Source of the DNA: Candidatus Saccharibacteria bacterium UBA3829
Lineage (GTDB): Bacteria > Patescibacteriota > Saccharimonadia > Saccharimonadales > Saccharimonadaceae
Direction: 5' to 3'
DNA length: 7,898 nucleotides
Assembly (NCBI GenBank): GCA_002393165.1
Contig: DGIF01000038.1
Coordinates: 1 to 7,898 of the forward strand
The notes under the pieces were generated by a model. That model worked only from the letters and a program-made list of their open reading frames with translations, was not told the DNA's origin and made no database searches. Shown in pieces: positions 1 to 4,957 of the stretch (position 1 is the stretch's first letter; the number at the start of each line of letters is the position of its first letter). Both the position numbers and the translations under genes were made by a program.

Positions 1-590
<590 letters not shown>

Positions 591-608
591 TTGAGAAGGA
601 ATTGATGC

Positions 609-745
609 TTATGAATCCGCGAGGATGCATAATGCTAGGTCGGTTACGGTTGTGTTAAATAAGCTTATAACACAACGATATCTGGTTCGCCAGACGTAAC
701 ATTAAGCTTTACAAACTACAGATGAAAATTGCACAACTAAGTTGT
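609..745 (+). other. Structured 16S trailer: GNRA hairpin, three-way junction, small hairpin
   Basis: Downstream of the 16S 3' end the RNA can fold into several perfect or near-perfect elements. Hairpin A is 609-618 with 623-632 around a GCGA (GNRA) loop, with one A-G mismatch. A closing stem of 643-648 (GTTACG) with 695-700 (CGTAAC) encloses two hairpins: 649-657 with 668-676 (9 bp), and 681-685 with 690-694 around a TTCG loop. A fourth hairpin is ACAAC-TAA-GTTGT at 733-745. There is no open reading frame here. It is probably the 3' half of the 16S precursor-processing region. The matching leader lies outside the window, so the classical RNase III stem cannot be tested. Confidence 0.6.
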
Positions 746-752
746 TAAACAG

Positions 753-781
753 AAAAACACCCTCTTCGCGAGGGTGTTTTT
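753..781. terminator. Bidirectional intrinsic terminator between 16S and mazG-like gene
   Basis: Stem CACCCTC (758-764) pairs with GAGGGTG (770-776) around a TTCGC loop. It extends through an A5/T5 pairing (753-757 with 777-781), giving a U-tract in either direction. It ends the 16S transcript on the plus strand and sits 48 bases past the stop of the convergent minus-strand gene, so it probably serves both. Confidence 0.9.
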
Positions 782-828
782 CGTTAGAGCAAATATCGCT
801 CACGGTCAATGAGTAGAAGTCGCAGACA

Positions 829-1170
829 CTACCTCTCGTCCCCCTCGCCATGCAGTTTGCCGCGCTTCTTCCGGCTCGAGAGCTTCTTAATATTGCCCTC
901 TGCTACATCTGAAAGCGACAGGTTAAGGTATCTTGCTACATTAGCCACATACCACAACACGTCGCCCAGCTCTTTCTTGATCATTTCGACATCGTCCGCG
1001 CCGGCCCGCCCGCCCTTGTCGCGAAGAATTTTTTTGATTTTGTCGGCCGTCTCACCGGCCTCGCCCACCAGTCCGAGTACTTTTTCTATGAAGCCCGGCG
1101 AATTTAGGTCCAACGACAAATCGTATAGATCGAACCCGCCTGCCTGTTCTTGGTACTTATTTAAATTCAT
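829..1170 (-). CDS. MazG-like nucleotide pyrophosphohydrolase
   Basis: A small all-alpha NTP pyrophosphohydrolase, expected to hydrolyse (d)NTPs to NMP and PPi with Mg2+ as a cytosolic pool-cleaning enzyme. The signature is the MazG metal site: an ExxE motif in VGEAGE (E37 and E40, 113-aa numbering), then ExxD in KKELGD (E67, D70), followed by LWYVANVARYLNLSLSDV, typical of the family's helices 3-4. At 113 aa it matches single-domain MazG-like proteins, not the two-domain E. coli MazG. Two ATG codons are adjacent. AGGAGG stands 1 base before the first (1173) and 4 bases before the second (1170), so 1170 is preferred. It is divergent from the SpoU-like gene and convergent with 16S. The Lys/Arg-rich C-terminal tail (about 96-105) is unremarkable. 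The true substrate cannot be read from sequence. Confidence 0.88.
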   Translation of the reverse strand: MNLNKYQEQAGGFDLYDLSLDLNSPGFIEKVLGLVGEAGETADKIKKILRDKGGRAGADDVEMIKKELGDVLWYVANVARYLNLSLSDVAEGNIKKLSSRKKRGKLHGEGDER

Positions 1171-1182
1171 CATGCCTCCTGG

Positions 1183-1217
1183 TTACGACAATTATACCAC
1201 ATGTTATAATATAGAGG
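1183..1217 (+). promoter_or_regulatory. Extended -10 promoter of SpoU/TrmH-family gene, +1 on GTG
   Basis: A -10 TATAAT at 1205-1210 is preceded by TGT (1202-1204), with a weak -35 TTACGA at 1183-1188 and 16-base spacing. The predicted +1 is 1217, which is the G of the likely GTG start. The spacer contains the -10 of the divergent gene. Confidence 0.6.
1184..1199 (-). promoter_or_regulatory. Extended -10 promoter of mazG-like gene
   Basis: The minus strand reads TGGTATAAT, with the -10 at 1191-1196 and the TG at 1198-1199. Predicted +1 is 1184, giving an 11-base leader that holds AGGAGG just before the start codon. No good -35 is visible, as is common for extended -10 promoters. It lies within the core of the opposing plus-strand promoter. 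Confidence 0.65.
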
Positions 1218-1744
1218 TGGAAGAAGATACCAGAAACCTTATTGATGGCTACAAGGGCCTAACTAACGAGCAGGTTTTTGACGCATTGAGTAAAAAACGC
1301 ACTGGACTTGAAATCGCCATCGAAAACGTTGAACACGACTTCAACATTGGCTCCATTGTTCGTACCGCCAACTCGTTCAATGTCAGTAAGGTCCACATCA
1401 TCGGGCGCAAGAAATATAACCGTCGTGGTGCCATGTGCACCGATAAATATCTTGAAATTGTGCATCATTCAACTATTGAAGATTTCCTGGGTACACAGAA
1501 ACACAGGGAACTGGTCGCCATTGAAAATAATACGCCACGCGCTAAGGAGCTTCACGCCAAAAAGTTTGCACCAAACACCACTCTGATTTTTGGCTCTGAA
1601 AACAGCGGTATTACGCCGGAGCTATTAGCAAACGCCGCCGACGTTCGTTTCATTGAGTCATTCGGCTCCACTCGCTCGGTCAACGTTGGTGCTGCTGCCG
1701 CTATCGCCATGTACGAATGGATTCGCCAGCGCGTACTAGGCTAA
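1217..1744 (+). CDS. TrmH/SpoU-family RNA 2'-O-methyltransferase
   Basis: A SPOUT-class, SAM-dependent enzyme predicted to methylate the ribose 2'-OH of a tRNA or rRNA nucleotide. In 175-aa numbering, motif 1 is N37 to R49 (EN...HDFNIGSIVRTAN, with catalytic R49), motif 2 is FGSENSGI at 125-132, and motif 3 is SVNVGAAAAIAMYEW at 154-168; together these form the knotted SAM site. The N-terminal stretch DTRNLIDGYKG and the central GRKKYNRRGAM resemble, as I recall, an actinobacterial TrmH subgroup, not E. coli TrmH or RlmB. The frame stays open upstream to 809, but that part is antisense to the MazG-like gene. The family alignment begins at about D4 and the promoter's +1 falls on GTG 1217, so that start is chosen. 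ATG 1172 is the alternative, but it lies upstream of the promoter and has no ribosome site. The tRNA operon begins 12 bases after the stop. The exact target nucleotide is unknown. Confidence 0.85.
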   Translation: MEEDTRNLIDGYKGLTNEQVFDALSKKRTGLEIAIENVEHDFNIGSIVRTANSFNVSKVHIIGRKKYNRRGAMCTDKYLEIVHHSTIEDFLGTQKHRELVAIENNTPRAKELHAKKFAPNTTLIFGSENSGITPELLANAADVRFIESFGSTRSVNVGAAAAIAMYEWIRQRVLG

Positions 1745-1756
1745 GGAACCCAGGGC

Positions 1757-1792
1757 TTGATTTTTTAGCCTTTGTGGTGTAAAATAACCGTA
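1757..1792 (+). promoter_or_regulatory. Promoter of the Ala-Ile tRNA operon
   Basis: TTGATT at 1757-1762 and TAAAAT at 1780-1785 are separated by exactly 17 bases, with a predicted +1 near 1792, 15 bases before tRNA-Ala. There is no clear terminator after the upstream methyltransferase gene, so some read-through into the tRNAs is possible. Confidence 0.6.
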
Positions 1793-1806
1793 GTAACTTA
1801 ATTTTT

Positions 1807-1883
1807 GGGGTAATAGCTCAGTTGATTAGAGCGCCGCCTTTGCAAGGCGGAGGTCCAGGGTTTGAGTCCCTGTTACTCCACCA
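1807..1883 (+). tRNA. tRNA-Ala (anticodon TGC)
   Basis: A complete cloverleaf. The acceptor is GGGGTAA with TTACTCC, including the alanine identity pair G3-U70 (1809/1877). The D stem is GCTC/GAGC, the anticodon stem CCGCC/GGCGG with loop TTTGCAA (TGC at 1841-1843), and the T stem CAGGG/CCCTG. The discriminator is A1880 and CCA is encoded at 1881-1883. Odd feature: position 19 is A (1825) and position 56 is T (1863), so the usual G19-C56 elbow pair is replaced by a possible A19-U56 pair. It is the first gene of a two-tRNA transcript. Confidence 0.97.
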
Positions 1884-1895
1884 AACATACTGAAA

Positions 1896-1972
1896 GGGGA
1901 TATAGCTCAGCTGGTTAGAGCGCGTCACTGATAATGACGAGGTCTGTGGTTCAAGTCCACATATCCCCACCA
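1896..1972 (+). tRNA. tRNA-Ile (anticodon GAT)
   Basis: A complete cloverleaf. The acceptor GGGGATA pairs with TATCCCC. The D loop has the normal G18-G19, and the anticodon stem CGTCA/TGACG carries loop CTGATAA (GAT at 1930-1932). T stem TGTGG/CCACA encloses a standard loop with C56. The discriminator is A1969 and CCA is encoded at 1970-1972. It lies 12 bases after tRNA-Ala. This pair normally sits in the 16S-23S spacer in the order Ile-Ala; here the order is reversed and the pair is outside the rRNA unit. Confidence 0.97.
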
Positions 1973-1977
1973 ACAAA

Positions 1978-2000
1978 GAAAGCCCCAGGGGCTTCTTTTT
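1978..2000. terminator. Intrinsic terminator of the tRNA operon
   Basis: Stem AAGCC (1980-1984) pairs with GGCTT (1990-1994) around a CCAGG loop, followed by CTTTTT on the plus strand. On the minus strand the same hairpin is followed by the weaker run TTTCTTTG, so it may also stop a leftward transcript starting near 2119. Confidence 0.8.
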
Positions 2001-2041
2001 GTGCCGCAAACCCCGCCACCCCAAGCCACTAGCAAACCAAG

Positions 2042-2069
2042 AGAAAGCCGCCCCATCGGGTGGCTTTCT
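2042..2069. other. Strong 12-bp hairpin after the tRNA operon
   Basis: AGAAAGCCGCCC (2042-2053) pairs with GGGTGGCTTTCT (2058-2069) around CATC, with one G-U wobble. There is no long T-run on either side, so it is a poor stand-alone terminator. It could back up the tRNA terminator or be the central stem of the candidate minus-strand RNA. Confidence 0.6.
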
Positions 2070-2084
2070 TAGGTCATACATATA

Positions 2085-2121
2085 CTTAAGTAGCCTCGCA
2101 GTTTAATCTACTTAAGATTAA
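2085..2121. repeat. Overlapping inverted repeats at the predicted minus-strand start site
   Basis: Two dyads share one arm. CTTAAGTAG (2085-2093) pairs with CTACTTAAG (2108-2116), a perfect 9-bp repeat with a 14-base gap. TTAATCT (2103-2109) pairs with AGATTAA (2115-2121), a perfect 7-bp repeat with a 5-base gap. They straddle the predicted +1 (2119) of the leftward promoter, so they could be an operator or a mutually exclusive 5' RNA fold. Confidence 0.5.
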
Positions 2122-2154
2122 TTCCATTTTATATCACGAAAAGTATAATGTCAA
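2119..2154 (-). promoter_or_regulatory. Strong leftward promoter without an assigned gene
   Basis: The minus strand has a perfect -35 TTGACA (2149-2154), a 17-base spacer and a -10 TAAAAT (2126-2131), with predicted +1 near 2119. It points toward the hairpins and the 3' side of the tRNA operon. It stands back to back with the KGG-gene promoter, with 89 bases between their -35 boxes. Confidence 0.55.
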
Positions 2155-2204
2155 GGCCTATTTTCCACAATTTGTGCAGAACTTTTAAAATTCTTGTTCG
2201 GGAA

Positions 2205-2279
2205 CTATAAATATATTAAAACATAAAATAAAGAAAAAGCATATTGACAAAACTGAAGCGGTATGATATAATGTAAGTA
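2205..2279 (+). promoter_or_regulatory. Near-perfect promoter with UP-like A/T tract for the KGG gene
   Basis: TTGACA at 2244-2249, 17 bases, then TGA-TATAAT with the -10 at 2267-2272: both hexamers are consensus and the -10 is extended. An almost pure A/T stretch at 2205-2238 sits where an UP element would be. Predicted +1 is 2279, giving a 42-base leader. It is the strongest promoter by sequence in the window. Confidence 0.85.
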
Positions 2280-2282
2280 TAA

Positions 2283-2297
2283 ACCAATTTTATTGGT
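2283..2297 (+). promoter_or_regulatory. 5'-terminal leader hairpin of the KGG mRNA
   Basis: ACCAAT (2283-2288) pairs with ATTGGT (2292-2297) around TTT, starting 4 bases from the predicted 5' end. Such a terminal stem could slow 5'-end-dependent decay. The ribosome site AGGA (2307-2310) is outside the stem, so it should not block translation. Confidence 0.4.
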
Positions 2298-2320
2298 GGG
2301 CAGAATAGGATTTATAAGAC

Positions 2321-2524
2321 ATGGCTGGAACTAAAGCCGGCGGCATGAAAGCTGCTGCTACTAACAAGGCCAAGTACGGTAAAGAGTTTTACGCTCGGAT
2401 CGGCAAAAAAGGCGGTCAAAACGGTCACACTGGCGGTTTTGCTGCTAACCCGGCACTAGCTCGCATTGCGGGCGCTAAGGGTGGCCGTATCTCCCGTCGT
2501 GGCCCAGCTAAGAAAGCTGCTTAA
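2321..2524 (+). CDS. Small KGG-repeat (stress-protein-like) basic protein
   Basis: A 67-aa, strongly basic, Gly/Ala/Lys-rich protein with three related GG segments: KAGG (5-8), KKGG (29-32) and AKGG (52-55), with NGHTGGFAANP in between and SRRGPAKKAA at the C-terminus. This matches the KGG domain found in general-stress proteins of the YciG/GsiB type. The molecular role is not well defined; the charge and lack of hydrophobic segments fit an abundant, flexible, perhaps nucleic-acid-associated cytosolic protein. The start has AGGA 10 bases upstream. Expression should be high given the upstream promoter. Its stop lies inside the 3' end of the convergent peptidase-like gene (17-base overlap), with no terminator visible between them. 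Confidence 0.85.
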   Translation: MAGTKAGGMKAAATNKAKYGKEFYARIGKKGGQNGHTGGFAANPALARIAGAKGGRISRRGPAKKAA

Positions 2525-2918
2525 TGCTAATACATCTTGGACAGCGATATTCGCCGTCTGGTGTCTGAAATCGCGTTAGTCCGCAATCTGGACAGCGCGA
2601 TTTTTGATCGAGCCAATCTCTGTAAGTGTCGAGTTCACGCTCCACCACTGCTTCATCGTACTCCACCCCATATTTATCGCATAACTCACGCGCTTTTTCC
2701 CAGGCCGCGCGCTCCATTTTGATTCGCCCTACATCTGTTTTGAAATCACGGTGACCCAGGATAGCATGACCCATTTCATGTAGCAACAAAAGGGCATCAT
2801 CCGGCTCCTCCGGCCCGACCGCAATAGTCCTCGGTGGGCGGAAGGCGAATTTCCGCCCCCTGCGGAAGCAAAAATCTGGGTAGTCCACCTTTAGCCGCTC
2901 TAAAAGCTGATCTGTCAT
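2508..2918 (-). CDS. Small HExxH metallopeptidase-like protein with C-terminal zinc ribbon
   Basis: A 136-aa protein with a gluzincin-type motif HEMGHAILGH (H47, E48, H51), a helical stretch with a candidate third ligand E69 in MERAAWEKA, and a C-terminal four-cysteine zinc ribbon (C109/C112 and C126/C129, spaced CxxC-13-CxxC). The arrangement resembles the ImmA/IrrE class of small regulatory peptidases, but the protein is short and the ribbon is an extra module. There is no signal peptide or membrane segment, so it is probably cytosolic. Its ATG overlaps the stop of the upstream ROK gene by 4 bases (ATGA), indicating translational coupling. The 3' end overlaps the convergent KGG gene. Substrate or partner is unknown; the ribbon may recruit nucleic acid or a protein. 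Confidence 0.65.
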   Translation of the reverse strand: MTDQLLERLKVDYPDFCFRRGRKFAFRPPRTIAVGPEEPDDALLLLHEMGHAILGHRDFKTDVGRIKMERAAWEKARELCDKYGVEYDEAVVERELDTYRDWLDQKSRCPDCGLTRFQTPDGEYRCPRCISIKQLS

Positions 2919-3694
2919 CTCACTTTACTCCTAGAATACAGGTAACAACCATAAATCACCGACTCTAGCGGCCGTTTCGGTCGCTTAAAACGCACTCCGA
3001 GGTTGGGCAAATACCGAGCATACAACTTAAAGATCTTGCCGAGTGGCCCACCGAGGACAATGGTCTCGGGGTGATACTTTGCAATAATATCTGGCAGCCC
3101 CAAAGCCACCCTCGCGGCGACATCCTGCAGGGTCTCTTTGCCTCTGACGTCGGTAGCGCGATCAATCTGATAGACTTTTTCAAGTGCACTGGCCGCCGCG
3201 ATGTCCTCCCATTCGGCAACCCGCCCGCAGTACTCGTATTTCACATGGCCAGGCTCAAACCGCCCTTCGTCCGTCACCAGCAACTTCCCATTTTCCGCCA
3301 CTCCGCCGCCTACACCAGTAGAAAAAGTTAGAAACACGGTCCGGCCTTTAAGTCCCTTGGATTCGTAAATTGACGCCAAATTAGCATCATTTTCAAAAAA
3401 GATTGGGCAACTGAGTACATTTTTTAAAGGGGTAGAAATGTCAACCCAGCCCCAATCGCGGTTGCCAAACTTGACTGAATAAATTTTTTGTTCAAAACGT
3501 ACGTGACCTGGGATAGCCACTGTGGCCGCCTTTAGCTTCGGCGAAGCAAAGCCAGTCAAAATATCGACCAGATCCTTAACAAAAACATCGCTGCTTGCTG
3601 CGGTCTTAAACTTATACCGTCGCACCACTCGCCCATGTCGCGAAAATAATGCAATTAAAGTTTTGGTACCTCCGATATCAATGCTCAGATACAT
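2915..3694 (-). CDS. ROK-family sugar kinase (glucokinase-like)
   Basis: A 259-aa ASKHA-fold protein. Phosphate-1 motif DIGGTKT is at 6-12, FFENDANLASIYE at 99-111 carries the catalytic Asp (D103), TGVGGGV is at 126-132, the sugar-binding EPGH is at 147-150, and the adenosine motif GGPLG is at 215-219. It probably phosphorylates a hexose or amino sugar with ATP. Odd: after EPGH the family normally has a CxCGxxGCxE zinc site; here only CG (C156, G157) and the final Glu (E163) remain, the other cysteine positions being Glu. It is also shorter than the usual ~300 aa. A repressor role is unlikely because there is no N-terminal HTH. The predicted +1 is the A of its ATG, so the mRNA looks leaderless. 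It is the first gene of a two-gene operon. The exact substrate cannot be told. Confidence 0.85.
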   Translation of the reverse strand: MYLSIDIGGTKTLIALFSRHGRVVRRYKFKTAASSDVFVKDLVDILTGFASPKLKAATVAIPGHVRFEQKIYSVKFGNRDWGWVDISTPLKNVLSCPIFFENDANLASIYESKGLKGRTVFLTFSTGVGGGVAENGKLLVTDEGRFEPGHVKYEYCGRVAEWEDIAAASALEKVYQIDRATDVRGKETLQDVAARVALGLPDIIAKYHPETIVLGGPLGKIFKLYARYLPNLGVRFKRPKRPLESVIYGCYLYSRSKVR

Positions 3695-3709
3695 GCCTTG
3701 ATTATATCA
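3694..3709 (-). promoter_or_regulatory. Extended -10 promoter of ROK operon, +1 on ATG
   Basis: The minus strand has TGATATAAT with the -10 at 3701-3706 and TGA at 3707-3709. Seven bases after the -10 is position 3694, the A of the start codon. There is no recognisable -35. The -10 shares bases with the -35 of the opposite S1 promoter. Confidence 0.65.
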
Positions 3710-3733
3710 TAAAAGTTTGGTATAATAGAGCAA
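3698..3733 (+). promoter_or_regulatory. Promoter of ribosomal protein S1 gene
   Basis: TTGATT at 3698-3703, 17 bases, then an extended TGG-TATAAT with the -10 at 3721-3726. Predicted +1 is 3733, giving a 48-base leader. Its -35 overlaps the -10 of the divergent ROK promoter, so both polymerases cannot bind at once. Confidence 0.8.
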
Positions 3734-3735
3734 GT

Positions 3736-3762
3736 TTTTAGACTCCCTTAAGGGAGCTAAAA
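3736..3762 (+). promoter_or_regulatory. Leader hairpin abutting the S1 ribosome binding site
   Basis: CTCCC (3743-3747) pairs with GGGAG (3752-3756) around TTAA. Beyond a bulged A3742, TTTTAG (3736-3741) pairs with CTAAAA (3757-3762). The stem ends directly at GGAAGG, the Shine-Dalgarno of the S1 gene (3763-3768; ATG at 3781). Position and strength suggest a translational control element or an S1 autoregulation site; this is inferred. Confidence 0.5.
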
Positions 3763-3780
3763 GGAAGGAAACATAATTAC

Positions 3781-4845
3781 ATGGCAAATGCCAAAAAGTA
3801 CACTATGGATGAGCTGCTGAGTGATGACGCAGCCTCCAAAAAAGTCATTGCGGGTGATACCGTATCGGGGAAAGTGATCTCCGTCAAGAAGCACGAGATC
3901 TTAGTTGATCTTGGCGCACAGGGTGTTGGGTTGGTCCCGCGCCGCGAAGCGTCGTTCGTGCGCAATCTAAACGAAGGTGACGATGTCACTGCTTCGGTTA
4001 TCGAGGCCGAAATGGACGATGGTTACGTGCTATTGTCCCTCAGAAAAGCGGTCAAAGACAAAGGTTGGGATGAAATCCAAGCCAAACTTGAAGGCGGCGA
4101 GACCGTAGAGGTCACTCCGTTTGATGCCAACCGCGGTGGTCTCCTGGTGGAATACGAAGGTATTCGTGGATTCCTACCAGTTTCACAGCTCTCCGCTGAG
4201 CACTATCCTCGCGTCGGCAGTTCCGACAAAGATGAGATTTTGCAACGCTTGAACTCTCTTGTTGGTAAGAACATCAAGGTTCGTATCCTCGATGCTATCA
4301 AGAAAGACAACAAGCTTATCTTCTCCGAGAAAGAAGCAATCAAAGACGGCCTAGCGCAGCGCTTCGCTGAGCTATCGGTTGGCGACACCGTAAAGGGTGT
4401 TGTGACTGGCGTGGTAGATTTCGGTGTTTTCGTCAATGTCGACGGCATCGAAGGCCTCATCCACATTTCTGAAATTTCTTGGGAGCGCGTCAACAATCCA
4501 GCCGACTACGTCAAGGTTGGCGACCAGGTCGAAGCTAAGATCATTGCCATCGACAAGGAGCGTTTGTCGCTTTCTATGAAGCAACTCGTGGAAGACCCGT
4601 GGCTCTCTGAAGTTGAGGGCCTTAAGAAGGGAAGCAAAGTCGAAGGCACCGTGACTCGCATCACGCCGTTTGGTGCTTTTGTCCAAATTAGTCCAGCTGT
4701 TGAGGCTTTGGTCCACGTTTCTGAACTCGGTGAGGGTTCGGATGTCGACCCGGAGAAAGTGTTTACTTTGAACGAACGCAAGTCGTTTAAGGTCCTCGAT
4801 ATAGACAAAGAGGGTCGCAAGATTTCGCTTTCTATCGCAAAGTAA
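3781..4845 (+). CDS. rpsA: 30S ribosomal protein S1 (four S1 domains)
   Basis: A 354-aa protein made of four OB-fold S1 RNA-binding domains at about 25-90, 105-185, 200-268 and 283-353. The third (GDTVKGVVTGVVDFGVFVNV ending in LIHISE) and fourth (VTRITPFGAFVQI, VHVSE) are the most canonical. The second is the most diverged but keeps GIRGFLPVSQL. It binds mRNA and helps 30S initiation. E. coli S1 has six domains (557 aa); four-domain forms are usual in Gram-positive and reduced genomes. The start is an ATG with AAGGAAGG about 12 bases upstream. It is single-gene: its own promoter, a leader hairpin, and a terminator directly downstream. Arg codons are almost all CGC/CGT (14 of 15), in line with strong expression. 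Confidence 0.93.
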   Translation: MANAKKYTMDELLSDDAASKKVIAGDTVSGKVISVKKHEILVDLGAQGVGLVPRREASFVRNLNEGDDVTASVIEAEMDDGYVLLSLRKAVKDKGWDEIQAKLEGGETVEVTPFDANRGGLLVEYEGIRGFLPVSQLSAEHYPRVGSSDKDEILQRLNSLVGKNIKVRILDAIKKDNKLIFSEKEAIKDGLAQRFAELSVGDTVKGVVTGVVDFGVFVNVDGIEGLIHISEISWERVNNPADYVKVGDQVEAKIIAIDKERLSLSMKQLVEDPWLSEVEGLKKGSKVEGTVTRITPFGAFVQISPAVEALVHVSELGEGSDVDPEKVFTLNERKSFKVLDIDKEGRKISLSIAK

Positions 4846-4860
4846 CTTGCCAGTAAAACC

Positions 4861-4889
4861 AAAAAAGCTTTGAGATTCAAGGCTTTTTT
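4861..4889 (+). terminator. Intrinsic terminator of rpsA
   Basis: A 13-bp stem with one G-U wobble, 4861-4873 with 4877-4889, loop GAT, ending in TTTTTT. The symmetric A6/T6 ends would also allow leftward function, but no convergent gene is present. Confidence 0.9.
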
Positions 4890-4890
4890 G

Positions 4891-4926
4891 TTGCAAACTT
4901 TTGGCATTAGCGTTATAATCAGACCA
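4891..4926 (+). promoter_or_regulatory. Promoter of the 104-aa/553-aa operon
   Basis: TTGCAA at 4891-4896, 17 bases, TATAAT at 4914-4919, predicted +1 near 4926. This one lacks the TG of an extended -10. It starts directly after the rpsA terminator's T-run. Confidence 0.7.
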
Positions 4927-4957
4927 AAGCGCGTAAAACATAAAGAAAGGTTGCAAC

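Larger units (their letters stand above)
1975..2119 (-). ncRNA. Candidate small RNA, leftward from a strong promoter
   Basis: A consensus-like minus-strand promoter (2126-2154) predicts a transcript starting near 2119, with no credible protein gene downstream. The transcript would begin with a palindrome (2103-2121), carry a 12-bp hairpin (2042-2069) and a G-rich stretch (about 2003-2031), and end at the terminator hairpin near 1978, a length of about 145 bases. The one long minus-strand frame here (2081 to 1818) runs through both tRNA genes, lacks a ribosome site and is almost certainly not coding. I do not recognise the RNA as a known family (not SRP, tmRNA, 6S or RNase P by eye). Confidence 0.3.

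Noticed and set aside
809..1216. N-terminal extension of the methyltransferase frame to 809
   Set aside because: The extra residues are antisense to the MazG-like gene, low in family similarity, and lie upstream of the gene's own promoter.
2003..2031. Possible G-quadruplex on the minus strand
   Set aside because: The G runs are irregular (GG and GGGG), allowing two tetrads at best; not enough to claim a feature.
1818..2081. 87-codon open frame on the minus strand
   Set aside because: It runs antisense through both tRNA genes and two hairpins, has no ribosome site, and its translation is the typical artefact produced by tRNA complements.
2195..2204. GTTC-GG-GAAC dyad as a LexA-type operator
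   Set aside because: Only 4-bp arms, and the order and spacing differ from known LexA boxes.
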